Of a stretch of DNA of 62,976 bases, positions 45,717-53,867 are shown piece after piece (the first letter of the stretch is position 1; the number at the start of each line of letters is the position of its first letter). This DNA comes from Lysinibacillus sp. (lineage in GTDB: Bacteria > Bacillota > Bacilli > Bacillales_A > Planococcaceae), in contig JAPSKP010000010.1 of assembly GCA_031181585.1 (NCBI GenBank), positions 5,249 to 68,224 on the forward strand. The letters are read 5' to 3'. Made by a program: the position numbers and the translations under genes. The notes beneath the pieces are model-generated. The model worked only from the letters and a program-made list of their open reading frames with translations. It was not told the DNA's origin and ran no database searches.

Positions 45717-46853
45717 TTAGGGTTTTAAAAGAACCTTAATACAATCATCCTGTTTTGTATCAAAAATTTCATAGGCATGTTTGGCCTGCGCGAGAGGAAG
45801 TACATGTGTAATAATATCGCTTGGATCCACTTTGCCTTCAGTCATCAAATTATAAATATGAGGCATGTAATGGATGACAGGGGCTTGCCCGGTACGAATG
45901 CTTACATTTCTCTGGAAAATATCCCCTAGAGGGAATGCGTTATACCGTGCACCATACACTCCTGTAATTTGGATAGTCCCGCCTTTTCGAACGGCCTGGC
46001 TTGCTGTAACGATGGCTCCCATAGCACCGCCCTGCAGCTTTAATCCACTTGCGAGGAATTCAAGCGGAGTCATCTTGCCGCTCATACCTACACAGTCAAT
46101 GACTACATCGGCACCGCCCTTTGTCATTTCTTTTAGATATTCACCGCAATTTTCATGATCTTCAAAATTTACGGTTTCTACATTATTTGTACGCTTCGCA
46201 TGTTTCAAACGATAGCCGATATAATCGACCGCGATCACTCGTTTGGCGCCTTTTAGCCAGGAGAATTTTTGTGCCAGCAAACCGATTGGGCCACAGCCAA
46301 GTACAATCACGGTATCTCCCGGTTTGACACCGGCATTATCCACGCTCCAAAATGCTGTAGTTGCTGCATCAGCAAGTAGTACCAGACTTTCATCAGGAAC
46401 TTCACTGTTTTCTGGAATTTTAAAAGGTATAAAATTGGCATAAGGAACCCGCATAAATTCCGCTTGACCGCCAGGGAATCCGCCAGTCGTATCAGAGTAA
46501 CCGAAGTATGCACCCATTTCGCCGTTGTCATTGGCATTGTCACATTGGCTTTCTAGGTCATGATTACAATACCAGCATTGTCCGCACGCTACATTAAAAG
46601 GGATAATGACACGGTCACCCTTTTTTACTTTCGTTACATCCTTGCCGACTTCTTCTACAATGCCCATTGGTTCATGCCCAATTACATAGTCCTCCCCAAT
46701 ATTCGGAATCATACCATGAAGTAAATGCAAATCAGATCCACAGATTGCTGTAGTCGTTAATCTTATGATAATATCATCTGATTTTTTAATTTCAGGATCC
46801 TTCACATCTTTAACCTGAACATTTTTAATTCCTTGATAAGTGACGGCTTTCAT
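45717..46853 (-). CDS. adhB: Zinc-dependent alcohol dehydrogenase (AdhB-like)
   Basis: 378 residues, the same length as B. subtilis AdhB. Catalytic zinc motifs: CGSDLH (Cys about 38) and GHEPMGIVEEVG (about 60-71). Structural zinc cysteines are in CGQCWYCNHDLESQC (about 92-106). The NAD-binding Rossmann loop is VLGCGPIGLLAQ (about 183-194). It lies downstream of two spore-coat-like genes in the order yraG-yraF-adhB known from B. subtilis, which points to expression in the mother cell during sporulation (inference). Confidence 0.9.
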   Translation of the reverse strand: MKAVTYQGIKNVQVKDVKDPEIKKSDDIIIRLTTTAICGSDLHLLHGMIPNIGEDYVIGHEPMGIVEEVGKDVTKVKKGDRVIIPFNVACGQCWYCNHDLESQCDNANDNGEMGAYFGYSDTTGGFPGGQAEFMRVPYANFIPFKIPENSEVPDESLVLLADAATTAFWSVDNAGVKPGDTVIVLGCGPIGLLAQKFSWLKGAKRVIAVDYIGYRLKHAKRTNNVETVNFEDHENCGEYLKEMTKGGADVVIDCVGMSGKMTPLEFLASGLKLQGGAMGAIVTASQAVRKGGTIQITGVYGARYNAFPLGDIFQRNVSIRTGQAPVIHYMPHIYNLMTEGKVDPSDIITHVLPLAQAKHAYEIFDTKQDDCIKVLLKP

Positions 46854-46876
46854 TTAAAAACTCCCTCTTTTCATTT

Positions 46877-47245
46877 TTAATCTTTTGGCGGAGTCGGAAA
46901 CAGACCTTTTCTGTTCATGTTCTCTGGGAAAAGATCTAACTTAGCAATATCAATAGCATTTTGTGCAGATTTAATATCCAGTTCTTTTTGCTGGTGCAGA
47001 TCATATGGCTTTAACCATTGTTTTTTCATCATCAGCTCTGATGTTTCGAAATATAAATCAATCATGACATCAAGCTGCGTTCTTAATAATTTTTGTGGAA
47101 CAGGTGAGGCAGTTTCTGTTAAAGAAATGGAAAGTGTACGAACGCCTGTCTTCAATGATAGTAAAAGTTCTAGAGCCACACCCGAATCTGTCAATTCCGG
47201 CATGTTGACTGAATTAATGGGATCTAAATAATCTTCCATATCCAT
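46877..47245 (-). CDS. CotF-like spore coat protein (YraF-like)
   Basis: 122-residue helical, ferritin-like CotF-family protein. The region SGVALELLLSLKTGVRTLSISLTE and RTQLDVMIDLYFETSELMMKKQWLKPYD is typical of YraF/YraD/CotF. It sits between the YraG-like gene (eight bases upstream) and adhB (about 20 bases downstream), the same arrangement as in Bacillus. Supports an endospore-forming host. Confidence 0.82.
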   Translation of the reverse strand: MDMEDYLDPINSVNMPELTDSGVALELLLSLKTGVRTLSISLTETASPVPQKLLRTQLDVMIDLYFETSELMMKKQWLKPYDLHQQKELDIKSAQNAIDIAKLDLFPENMNRKGLFPTPPKD

Positions 47246-47253
47246 ACCTCCAA

Positions 47254-47463
47254 TTAATATTCTAGTTCTGATTTTTCATAGAGCTTAAGTAAAGCCTGTA
47301 GGGCAGGTGCTGTTAATTTTACGTTTTTATCTAATAATTTCCTTAAATCTTGATCAAATACGACGCCTTGGCTCAATTTAGATTTAAGCAAGCTAGTCGT
47401 CATAAAGTTAATGACTTCATGAAATTCCATTGTCTCGTGCAGTGCCAATTTTTTTTCGAACAT
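47254..47463 (-). CDS. Small spore coat-associated protein (YraG/YraE-like)
   Basis: 69 residues starting MFEKKLALHETMEFHEVIN; ATG at 47463 is eight bases after AAAGGAGG, preferred to the overlapping GTG upstream. Identified by the LHETMELHE-type motif and by its place before yraF-adhB. First gene of the operon. A palindrome CTGCTGTTTGAAACAGCAG (47564-47582) lies about 100 bases upstream. Confidence 0.78.
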   Translation of the reverse strand: MFEKKLALHETMEFHEVINFMTTSLLKSKLSQGVVFDQDLRKLLDKNVKLTAPALQALLKLYEKSELEY

Positions 47464-47563
47464 ATAGAGCACCTCCTTTATTTTTTATTACAAGGCTCCC
47501 CTATATAGAAAAGATTTATTCTTCAAAATGAGTAGACTAGGGTGAGATTTTCCAGGGTATATA

Positions 47564-47582
47564 CTGCTGTTTGAAACAGCAG
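47564..47582. promoter_or_regulatory. Palindrome upstream of the spore-coat operon
   Basis: CTGCTGTTTGAAACAGCAG is a perfect 8-bp inverted repeat around TGA. It could be an operator or a stem of unknown use; no matching regulator identified. Confidence 0.3.
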
Positions 47583-47688
47583 ACACAGTACAGCCGCCTG
47601 TTCTATCATTCTGGTGGAGTGTGAGAATAGTAGACGCTGTTTAGAAGGGGAACGGAAGATTGTTTAAAATGACTATTTTTATAGAAAA

Positions 47689-47737
47689 AGAACCCCGAAT
47701 AATGGACTCATGAAAAAGTACCATTTTCGAGGTTTCT
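47689..47737 (-). terminator. Probable terminator of the EamA transporter gene
   Basis: AGAACCCCGAATAATGG and CCATTTTCGAGGTTTCT form an imperfect stem with a 15-base loop just downstream of the transporter stop. Confidence 0.5.
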
Positions 47738-47757
47738 CTTATTTTATAATAATGATT

Positions 47758-48675
47758 TTAGTTTGCTGAGGCATCGATTTGCTTAACTGCCTGCTTTCTA
47801 TTTTGAAGCAGGGTAGGCAGCGTCATACCGAAGAGCACGAGAACAATACCGAAAATTTGCAGTCCTGTTAATGCTTCGTGCAATACAATGACAGATGCGA
47901 GAATTGCTACCGGCAGCTCTACTGCACTTAAAATGGAGGCTACACCGCCGCCCACTTTTGGTACGGCTACTGTAAACAGGAGAATCGGCAAGATAATCCC
48001 GAATAACCCAAGGGCCAAGCCAAAGTATAGCAGCTCTGTGCCGAATAACATTCCATTTGTTACAACTTCCGGTGCTTGGAATAAAAGGACAAGCAACATA
48101 GAGAAAAAGGACATGATCGTCATACGGCCGATTGTGGAGATACCCTCCACCTTTTTCGAGTTGAACTGCATAAAACAAGCAAAGCTAAATGCAGCCGCCA
48201 TACCGAATGCCCAGCCACGCCAGTCAAGTCCGCTTAAATCCACATCTAAAATGCCGGCAGCCAAAATTGTTCCGCTGATTAAAAATGCTAGAGAAATCAA
48301 TTCAGGACGCGTCGGGCGGCGACGATGGATGATACAATCCAAAAATAGGCCGATCCATGTAAACTGGAACAGCATGACAACAGCAAGTGATGCCGGTAAA
48401 TAGTGGACTGATTGTCCGTATACAATACCTGTTGTACCAGTTAACAAGCCGGAAATCAGGATAACTAAAAAACCCTTACCAGATATTTTTGGTAAAGAAC
48501 GTTGGGTCACAATAAAAATGATTAATGCTAATAAAAAACCTATCACATATTGACTCGTTACAGCTTCTTCCGTAGTAAAGCCATGTCCCATGGCCACCTT
48601 AATCATAGTTGATAAGATTCCGTAAGAGCTTGAACCAATCACGATGAGTAGGGGATACAATAAATTCTTGCTCAT
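47758..48675 (-). CDS. EamA/DMT-family transporter
   Basis: 305 residues with ten membrane helices in two EamA repeats (about 5-140 and 150-290). The conserved family endings LTGTTGIVYGQSVHYLPAS and VASILSAVELPVAILASVIVLHEALTG are present. Ribosome site GAGGTAGAGGTG. Divergent from a Crp-family regulator with two palindromes in the promoter region; probably an exporter of a metabolite, controlled by that regulator. Confidence 0.92.
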   Translation of the reverse strand: MSKNLLYPLLIVIGSSSYGILSTMIKVAMGHGFTTEEAVTSQYVIGFLLALIIFIVTQRSLPKISGKGFLVILISGLLTGTTGIVYGQSVHYLPASLAVVMLFQFTWIGLFLDCIIHRRRPTRPELISLAFLISGTILAAGILDVDLSGLDWRGWAFGMAAAFSFACFMQFNSKKVEGISTIGRMTIMSFFSMLLVLLFQAPEVVTNGMLFGTELLYFGLALGLFGIILPILLFTVAVPKVGGGVASILSAVELPVAILASVIVLHEALTGLQIFGIVLVLFGMTLPTLLQNRKQAVKQIDASAN

Positions 48676-48711
48676 AATTACACCTCTACCTCTCTCATAA
48701 AAAATAAGTCA

Positions 48712-48725
48712 CAAACAATTGTTTG
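48712..48725. promoter_or_regulatory. Palindrome in the EamA/Crp divergent promoter
   Basis: CAAACAATTGTTTG, a perfect 14-base palindrome close to the EamA start. A candidate operator for the Crp-like regulator. Confidence 0.4.
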
Positions 48726-48770
48726 GACTTATTACTACTATCATCATAACAATTCCTCCTATAATGAAAA

Positions 48771-48782
48771 GGACATATGTCC
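48771..48782. promoter_or_regulatory. Palindrome near the regulator start point
   Basis: GGACATATGTCC follows TATAAT (48760-48765) by five bases, so it would overlap the transcription start of the Crp-like gene. Candidate autoregulatory site. Confidence 0.45.
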
Positions 48783-48801
48783 AAAAAAGGGGGATTGTTA
48801 T

Positions 48802-49494
48802 ATGAAAATAATTGAAAATATATCTCTCCTTCGAGAGAAACTAATGGAATATGAGTTGGATCAAATTTTTGAGGAAGTTGAATACCGACCTTTTAAGTTA
48901 TTTGCATATGAAGACGGAGAGGTCCTTTTGAGAGAAGGAGAGGAAATGAGTCACCTCCTCTATTTAGTCGAAGGGAGGGCGAAAGCAACTTCAAGCATGG
49001 AAACAGGGAAATCTCTGTTGCTGCGATTCAATCACCCGCTGGCGTTAATCGGTGATTTAGAACTTGTCCGTCATACTCCCGTCCAGTCACAAATTACGGC
49101 CGTGACAAATTGTTTGTGCATTGGATTGCCGGTTGATTATATTTACAAGCATGAAATGAAGAATACGGCTTTTCTTCAGGATCTTTTAAAACATCTAAGC
49201 TATAAGCTGCAGACGCGTACAACAGCTTCCCGCGTAAATTTATTATCATCGGTGGAAAACCGGTTGGCAAGCTATTTATTGTCGATTTCGACGCCTGGTA
49301 ATGAATTTGGGACAGAGCTGCAGACCGGTAATGTGGGAGAAATGGCAGATTTGCTTGGTACAACACATCGGCATTTAAACCGCGTGCTGCATGACTTGAC
49401 AGAAAAAGGTATTATAGAAAAAAAACATAAGCATATCCGCATTGTAGATTGGGGAAAGCTGGAGGAGATGTCACAGGGAATTCGGTATGAGTGA
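48802..49494 (+). CDS. Crp/Fnr-family regulator (YeiL-like)
   Basis: 230 residues: an N-terminal cyclic-nucleotide-binding-type beta-barrel (about 20-135; GEVLLREGEEMSHLLYLVEGRAK) and a C-terminal winged helix (about 150-220; NVGEMADLLGTTHRHLNRVLHDLTEKGIIEK). It lacks the cAMP phosphate-binding RxSA signature. Similar to YeiL-type regulators that sit beside transporters. Ribosome site AAGGGGGATTG. It likely controls the divergent EamA gene. Confidence 0.88.
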   Translation: MKIIENISLLREKLMEYELDQIFEEVEYRPFKLFAYEDGEVLLREGEEMSHLLYLVEGRAKATSSMETGKSLLLRFNHPLALIGDLELVRHTPVQSQITAVTNCLCIGLPVDYIYKHEMKNTAFLQDLLKHLSYKLQTRTTASRVNLLSSVENRLASYLLSISTPGNEFGTELQTGNVGEMADLLGTTHRHLNRVLHDLTEKGIIEKKHKHIRIVDWGKLEEMSQGIRYE

Positions 49495-49539
49495 AAAAGG
49501 AGGAAAGAAATGCAGTAGGAAAGCGGCGGGCAGAAGACT

Positions 49540-49973
49540 TCAAAGAGGAAAATCATTCATTCCTCTTGGTAACGAGTTGAACTGTAATTGGAAGTGAATA
49601 TGATAGTTTTCATGATCAATCGTTAATTGCACATAATCACTGGCAGTGCCCGTTACATTTCCTTTCAGCTGTGATGGCTTTCATCATCTTCCGTAACTGC
49701 ATCAGCAAATGTTCCATGCTCTGTAGGAATGGTATAAAAGGGAGCAACTGATGCATCCAGAGGGGGTAAATTACAAGAGTACGTATATTTGTCAGATGGC
49801 AGGCAGCTCTCTAGGTTTCTGTAGCACTACAATGGAACTTCCTTTACCCTTCCCACGTGTGCCGAGTGATTGGTAGAGGGGCACCTGGACAGAATTTTTT
49901 CGAGAAGCAGCCGTAACCAAAATCCTGTATGTACGTCCTATTTGAAAATGACATAATTCATAATCGATACTTT
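49540..49973 (-). pseudogene. Decayed gene of unknown family
   Basis: On the minus strand three consecutive frames give protein-like sequence separated by frameshifts. The first reads DYELCHFQIGRTYRILVTAA to VVLQKP; the second SCLPSDKYTYSCNLPPLDAS to EDDESHHS; the third LKGNVTGTASDYVQLTIDHE to NSLPRGMNDFPL and a stop. Two frameshifts and a missing N-terminus suggest a degraded gene. The family is not recognised. Confidence 0.45.
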
Positions 49974-50422
49974 ACATCTTATAAATGATCTCCTACACAA
50001 ACCCATTGGTCCAAAAGTATTTTGCTCTGTATAATAAAAAATGACTTATAAGTACTATTTTGATCGTATTCCTATGCCTATTCTCCTTTTGTTTGCATAT
50101 TTGGGTTGTTTATTCTCCTTTTCATATTACTTTAATTAGTACATAAACCTTCAACAAGAATGGCTAGTGAGTTGTAAGCAGTAGATACTCAATGGATTTT
50201 CGGTAGTTTTTCGAAAAAGGCCCTTGAAAAAGAAAATATTTTACTTTCCCCTCAAAAAATGCAGCATATGCGCATCTTTAGCCATTCATAAAACCCTAAA
50301 ATTGTATTATTTTACTATTCTAATCATGGGATTTGGTATTTATACTCTTATTAATTAGGCAAAAGTAGGTTATAATGATAATAATAGAGAACATACGTTC
50401 TGTTAAAGGAGGTAGAGTTAAG
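49974..50422. other. Intergenic region before the SigO-like gene
   Basis: AT-rich, with no supported gene or repeat. The sequence just before the SigO-like gene (TTATAATGATAATAATAG, near 50371-50388) may hold a promoter. Confidence 0.4.
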
Positions 50423-50989
50423 ATGAAGATTAGAGAGATTCAAAATCCGATTTTAAAGGCATTTTTGGCAAATGAGGAGCATCTGGAGCTTTACAAACAA
50501 TATAGTCAGGCACCACAGGAGCATCTCAAAGTGAAAATTGATCAACACTTTCTGCATTTTTACGCCCAGGTTCGTGCAGTCTCTTATTTTTCTAAAACGA
50601 TTCACTTTACCGCTCTCCATTATGATAAAAAGAGAAGATTATTTGAACATAGAAATGTGCTGTTTCTTGACCGTCCGGCAAATGAGGGAAATGAAGGTGG
50701 GGGATATAGCTCAGTATCATTAAAAGAACTGATCGAGGATGAATCTGCTTCCACAATGTTTAGGGAGAAAATTGAAAAGGAACTTGGAGATTTTATTCAA
50801 AATCCGGCAATTTACAATGCAATCCTTACATTGAATGAGAGGCAAAAGCAGATTTTTTACCTTTCGTTCATTAAAGAAATGTCTGATACAGAAATAGCGA
50901 GAAGGCTAAACGTATCCCAGCAAGCCATTACGAAATCTAAAAATAATGCGCTAAAGAAAGTGAGGCGGATGATCGATGGCTGGTTATGA
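50423..50989 (+). CDS. SigO/YvrI-like sigma factor subunit
   Basis: 188 residues. The C-terminus (about 125-185) is a sigma region-4 helix-turn-helix: LTLNERQKQIFYLSFIKEMSDTEIARRLNVSQQAITKSKNNALKKVRR. No clear region 2 is present. ATG at 50423 follows AAAGGAGGT by nine bases. The YvrJ-like and RsoA-like genes follow in an overlapping array. In B. subtilis, SigO supplies -35 recognition and needs RsoA for the -10 region; the same division of labour is inferred here. Confidence 0.82.
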   Translation: MKIREIQNPILKAFLANEEHLELYKQYSQAPQEHLKVKIDQHFLHFYAQVRAVSYFSKTIHFTALHYDKKRRLFEHRNVLFLDRPANEGNEGGGYSSVSLKELIEDESASTMFREKIEKELGDFIQNPAIYNAILTLNERQKQIFYLSFIKEMSDTEIARRLNVSQQAITKSKNNALKKVRRMIDGWL

Positions 50990-51143
50990 GAACATAGTTG
51001 ATTTCATTAGTAATATTGGATTCCCGATTGTTGTTTCCTTGTATCTGTTGCACAGGATGGAGCAAAGGGTGGAAGGATTGGAACGTACGATACAAGAATT
51101 AGCAAGTGAATTGGCCGGCGCTAAATCCAATGGTAAGGAGTGA
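50976..51143 (+). CDS. YvrJ-like small membrane protein
   Basis: 55 residues: MAGYENIVDFISNIGFPIVV, one hydrophobic segment (about 14-24), then a charged coiled-coil-like tail. The pattern FISNIGFPIVVSLYLLHRME is the YvrJ family signature, though the exact function is unknown. It overlaps the SigO-like gene by 14 bases in another frame. In B. subtilis yvrJ belongs to the SigO-RsoA regulon. Confidence 0.8.
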   Translation: MAGYENIVDFISNIGFPIVVSLYLLHRMEQRVEGLERTIQELASELAGAKSNGKE

Positions 51144-51147
51144 ATAT

Positions 51148-51351
51148 ATGAACGACTCAATTTCACCTTTAGAGTTGCTGGAATTGCTCAGGCCAAAAAT
51201 CCAAAAAGAACTGCAGCAGACAGATTTACAGAACAGAGCAGACCTCGAACAGGAAATAATTTTAAAAATCCTCGAAGATCTGAAGCTGAAGAATTTTCAG
51301 GAGTTGCCGTCCTTTTTTGAACTATTGGAGAAAGAACGTCCCCCCAAGTAA
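51148..51351 (+). CDS. RsoA-like co-sigma protein
   Basis: 67 residues: MNDSISPLELLELLRPKIQK through ADLEQEIILKILEDLKLK and ending FFELLEKERPPK. The DLEQEIILKI element resembles the helix-turn-helix/sigma region-2-like part of RsoA-type proteins. AAGGAG lies seven bases before the ATG. Position after SigO-like and YvrJ-like genes is the main support. A GC-rich hairpin GAACGTCCC/GGGACGTTC overlaps its end, without a T-run. Confidence 0.65.
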   Translation: MNDSISPLELLELLRPKIQKELQQTDLQNRADLEQEIILKILEDLKLKNFQELPSFFELLEKERPPK

Positions 51352-51361
51352 CGGGACGTTC

Positions 51362-51884
51362 CTCCAAACATTGAATGATTGGATATAACATCGCTGATTA
51401 AGGTTGTAAAAAATGTTTAGCTGGCATGAATGGACAGATATTTATGTGTATAGAAAGCCTTTGTAAATTGATGGTGGCCCAGATAGCTGTACTATCCTTA
51501 TTACCTCATTTTTGTGTATATACGGGATCTGCAGGAAATGAATTTGTTATTTTATTTCAAGGTGAGATTAGGGAAAAATAGAGGGCAGGGGAAGGCTGGA
51601 CTATTGTCCCTCCTTCCCGCTGTCCAAAAGAAATGTCTTAGCTTGTTGGGTCTTTCCGCACAGCAAGAAAGCGCATATGGATGGGATATATATAAAGCTA
51701 TCAGTGGCTCCACTTCTCCTTTGGTTTTTATTAACGTTACGGTTATTAAAGGGAGAAGAAGCCTGAAGATAACAACCCCATTTTTAAAAAAGGTCTGAAC
51801 TTTCGTTATCTGCTTCTAAAAGATTCATTGTTAAAGCCTGGCATTATAGTAAAGGTTATAGAAATATAGGAGGATGAAATAAGG
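51362..51884. other. Intergenic region
   Basis: No supported gene. An open frame of 94 codons at 51514-51798 starts without a ribosome site and shows no family features. AT-rich promoter-like sequence is scattered through it. Confidence 0.4.
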
Positions 51885-51922
51885 GAAAGGACGGCATATA
51901 AAAGCATGCCGCCCTTTCTTTT
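51885..51922. terminator. Terminator downstream of the FMN reductase gene
   Basis: GAAAGGACGGCAT (51885-51897) pairs with ATGCCGCCCTTTC (51906-51918), one mismatch, followed by TTTT. It lies 40 bases past the reductase stop and is nearly symmetric. Confidence 0.75.
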
Positions 51923-51963
51923 GATGAAGGAAATTATAAAATAGTATGGCCTGATCTCCGTAA

Positions 51964-52563
51964 TTAGCGGATTGTAGATAAGGCTTTTGTCCAAGGCAGT
52001 AATTGATCCAACATTTGATTTACTGAATCCGCCTGTACAGGTGCTGGTTTGAAGACCGTACCGTTTTCAAAATCTGTAAATAATGACAGTGCTGGATGTA
52101 CACGAACATCTGCGACTAATAATTCACCTAAGATACCACGCAAGTGTTCTGCTGCACGTGCTCCGCCTACAGAGCCGTAGGAGACAATACCTGCTGCTTT
52201 ATTGTTCCATTCTGCACGCAGATAGTCCAGGGCGTTTTTCAGCGCTCCTGTAATAGAGTGATTATATTCCTGTACGATGAAGATAAAGCCGTCTTGTTTT
52301 GTAATGATTTCCGACCACGCCACTGCGCCTGAGGCATCAGTTCCCGGTTCACCTAAAAGCGGTAATTTATAATCCGCAATATCGATGATTGTATAATTTG
52401 CATCGCCGCGTTTGTCTGCTAACTCTTTCACCCATGCTGCTACTTGTGGGCTTACACGTCCTTCACGAGTTGATCCAATGATAATACCAATGTTTAATTT
52501 ATCCATGTTATCTACCTCCTCATTATTTGTTTCTGTACCAAAAAATTTTTTAAGAAAGCTCAT
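51964..52563 (-). CDS. NADPH-dependent FMN reductase / azoreductase-like flavoprotein
   Basis: 199 residues from the upstream ATG, with the FMN-binding GSTREGRVSPQVAAWV and the YNHSITGALKNALDYL and GSVGGARAAEHLR motifs of the NADPH_FMN_red family. Two starts each have an excellent ribosome site: 52563 (AAGGAGGTGAAAAG) giving the leader MSFLKKFFGTETNNEEVDN, and 52506 (GAGGAGGTAGATAAC) giving MDKLNIGIIIGS, the usual family start. Both may be used. Second gene of the ring-cleaving dioxygenase operon. Confidence 0.9.
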   Translation of the reverse strand: MSFLKKFFGTETNNEEVDNMDKLNIGIIIGSTREGRVSPQVAAWVKELADKRGDANYTIIDIADYKLPLLGEPGTDASGAVAWSEIITKQDGFIFIVQEYNHSITGALKNALDYLRAEWNNKAAGIVSYGSVGGARAAEHLRGILGELLVADVRVHPALSLFTDFENGTVFKPAPVQADSVNQMLDQLLPWTKALSTIR

Positions 52564-52575
52564 CTTTTCACCTCC

Positions 52576-53559
52576 TTACAAATATTCTTTCTCGAATTCT
52601 CTTGTACTTCTCACGGTATCGATTGGACGCACCATGTTTTCGATTTGTTCTCGTTTTGCTTCAAGAAACGGTGGCAAGGAAAGAATTTCGCCCACTGTTT
52701 CATATGGTTCATCTCCCATGAAACCTGGACCATCTGTAGCCCATTCAAACAAAATGCCTGGGGCGACACGCGCATAGAGAGACTCAAAGAAGAAACGATC
52801 TACATAACCGGATGTGTTGAATCCAAAACCTTGCATACGCTCAATCCACTTATGCAATACATCTGTATCATGTACCCGGAAGGCAGCATGGTGTACCGTA
52901 CCAAAGCCTTGGCGGCCAGTAGGCAGAACAGTATTGTGCTCAACAATTACTTGAGCCCCGTTTCCTCCTTCACCCATTTCAAATAGGTGGAGAGAGCCTT
53001 CCTGTGTAATTTCCCGCATATCCATTACTTTTTCTAGAACTTCTTTAAAATAATCAAATTGTGCGATACGAATATGAATTGGTCCTAGTCCTGTAATCGC
53101 AAATTCGAGTGGTACAGGTCCCTTTTGCCAAGGTGTGCCGGATGCTACTCCTTTGTTGTGCTCGTCTGAAATGAGCATATATTGCTGCTCGTCAAAATCA
53201 ATAAATGAGAGCGTGTTTTTGCCGAATAATTCTTTAATACCCGTATGAGTTACATTATATTTATCAAAACGTTTTACCCAGTACTCTAGTGCTGTATCTG
53301 TCGGTACCCGAAAGGCTGTTTTGTAAATTTCATTTGTACCATGAGAGCCTTTTGGAATGCCTGGAAAATCGAAGAACGTCATATCTGTCCCAGCAGAGCC
53401 TTTATCGTCTGCGAAAAACAAATGGTAGGTTTGAATATCATCCTGGTTTACTGTTTTCTTCACAAGTCGCATGCCTAGAATATAAGTGAAAAATTCATAA
53501 TTTTTTTCAGCGCTGCTTGTAATGGCTGTTACATGGTGAATGCCTTTTAAATAATCCAT
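52576..53559 (-). CDS. mhqO: Ring-cleaving dioxygenase, MhqO-like
   Basis: 327 residues with two glyoxalase/VOC modules (about 5-130 and 150-290). Metal ligands are expected in GIHHVTAITSS (His about 8), VHHAAFRV (about 224) and FEWATDGPGF (Glu about 273). This family detoxifies quinone-type electrophiles. It is followed after 12 bases by the flavin reductase. Two MhqR-type operators precede it, so repression relieved by quinones or diamide is predicted; mhqR itself is not in the window. Confidence 0.9.
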   Translation of the reverse strand: MDYLKGIHHVTAITSSAEKNYEFFTYILGMRLVKKTVNQDDIQTYHLFFADDKGSAGTDMTFFDFPGIPKGSHGTNEIYKTAFRVPTDTALEYWVKRFDKYNVTHTGIKELFGKNTLSFIDFDEQQYMLISDEHNKGVASGTPWQKGPVPLEFAITGLGPIHIRIAQFDYFKEVLEKVMDMREITQEGSLHLFEMGEGGNGAQVIVEHNTVLPTGRQGFGTVHHAAFRVHDTDVLHKWIERMQGFGFNTSGYVDRFFFESLYARVAPGILFEWATDGPGFMGDEPYETVGEILSLPPFLEAKREQIENMVRPIDTVRSTREFEKEYL

Positions 53560-53578
53560 ATTGATAGCTCCTTTAAAT

Positions 53579-53598
53579 TTATCTCGAATTCGAGATAA
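53579..53598. promoter_or_regulatory. MhqR-type operator 1
   Basis: TTATCTCGAATTCGAGATAA, a perfect 20-base palindrome with the ATCTCGAATTCGAGAT core typical of MhqR sites. It lies 20 bases upstream of the dioxygenase ATG. Confidence 0.85.
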
Positions 53599-53675
53599 AT
53601 GCGTAAAATTTTTTAGTCCACAAAGAAATTGTATAAAATGTATTCTCCAAGCGGAATGTTATCTCGAAAAAATAT

Positions 53676-53691
53676 ATCTTGAATTCGAGAT
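53676..53691. promoter_or_regulatory. MhqR-type operator 2
   Basis: ATCTTGAATTCGAGAT, one mismatch from operator 1. A half-site TTATCTCGAA lies at 53659-53668. The second site, about 100 bases away, may support stronger repression or a second promoter. Confidence 0.75.
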
Positions 53692-53867
53692 AATAATAAC
53701 ATGCTCAACGGAAGCTGTCAACTATATGCTTATAAAAAGTTGAAGAAGAAACCATGCCTTTTTTCCAACACAGGGCACCAAAAGAGAGCATGCCCTGTGC
53801 AGATAGAAAAAGGAATTGAGTAAGAAAGCCGCTACAATTGTTCAGACAAAGAATAGCTAATTATTAG

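Noticed and set aside
51514-51798. 94-codon frame in the region after the RsoA-like gene
   Set aside because: No ribosome site; random-looking composition.
53769-53799. CACAGGGCA/TGCCCTGTG hairpin as terminator of hsp20
   Set aside because: Good 9-bp stem but no T-run on either strand and about 70 bases past the stop; left uncalled.
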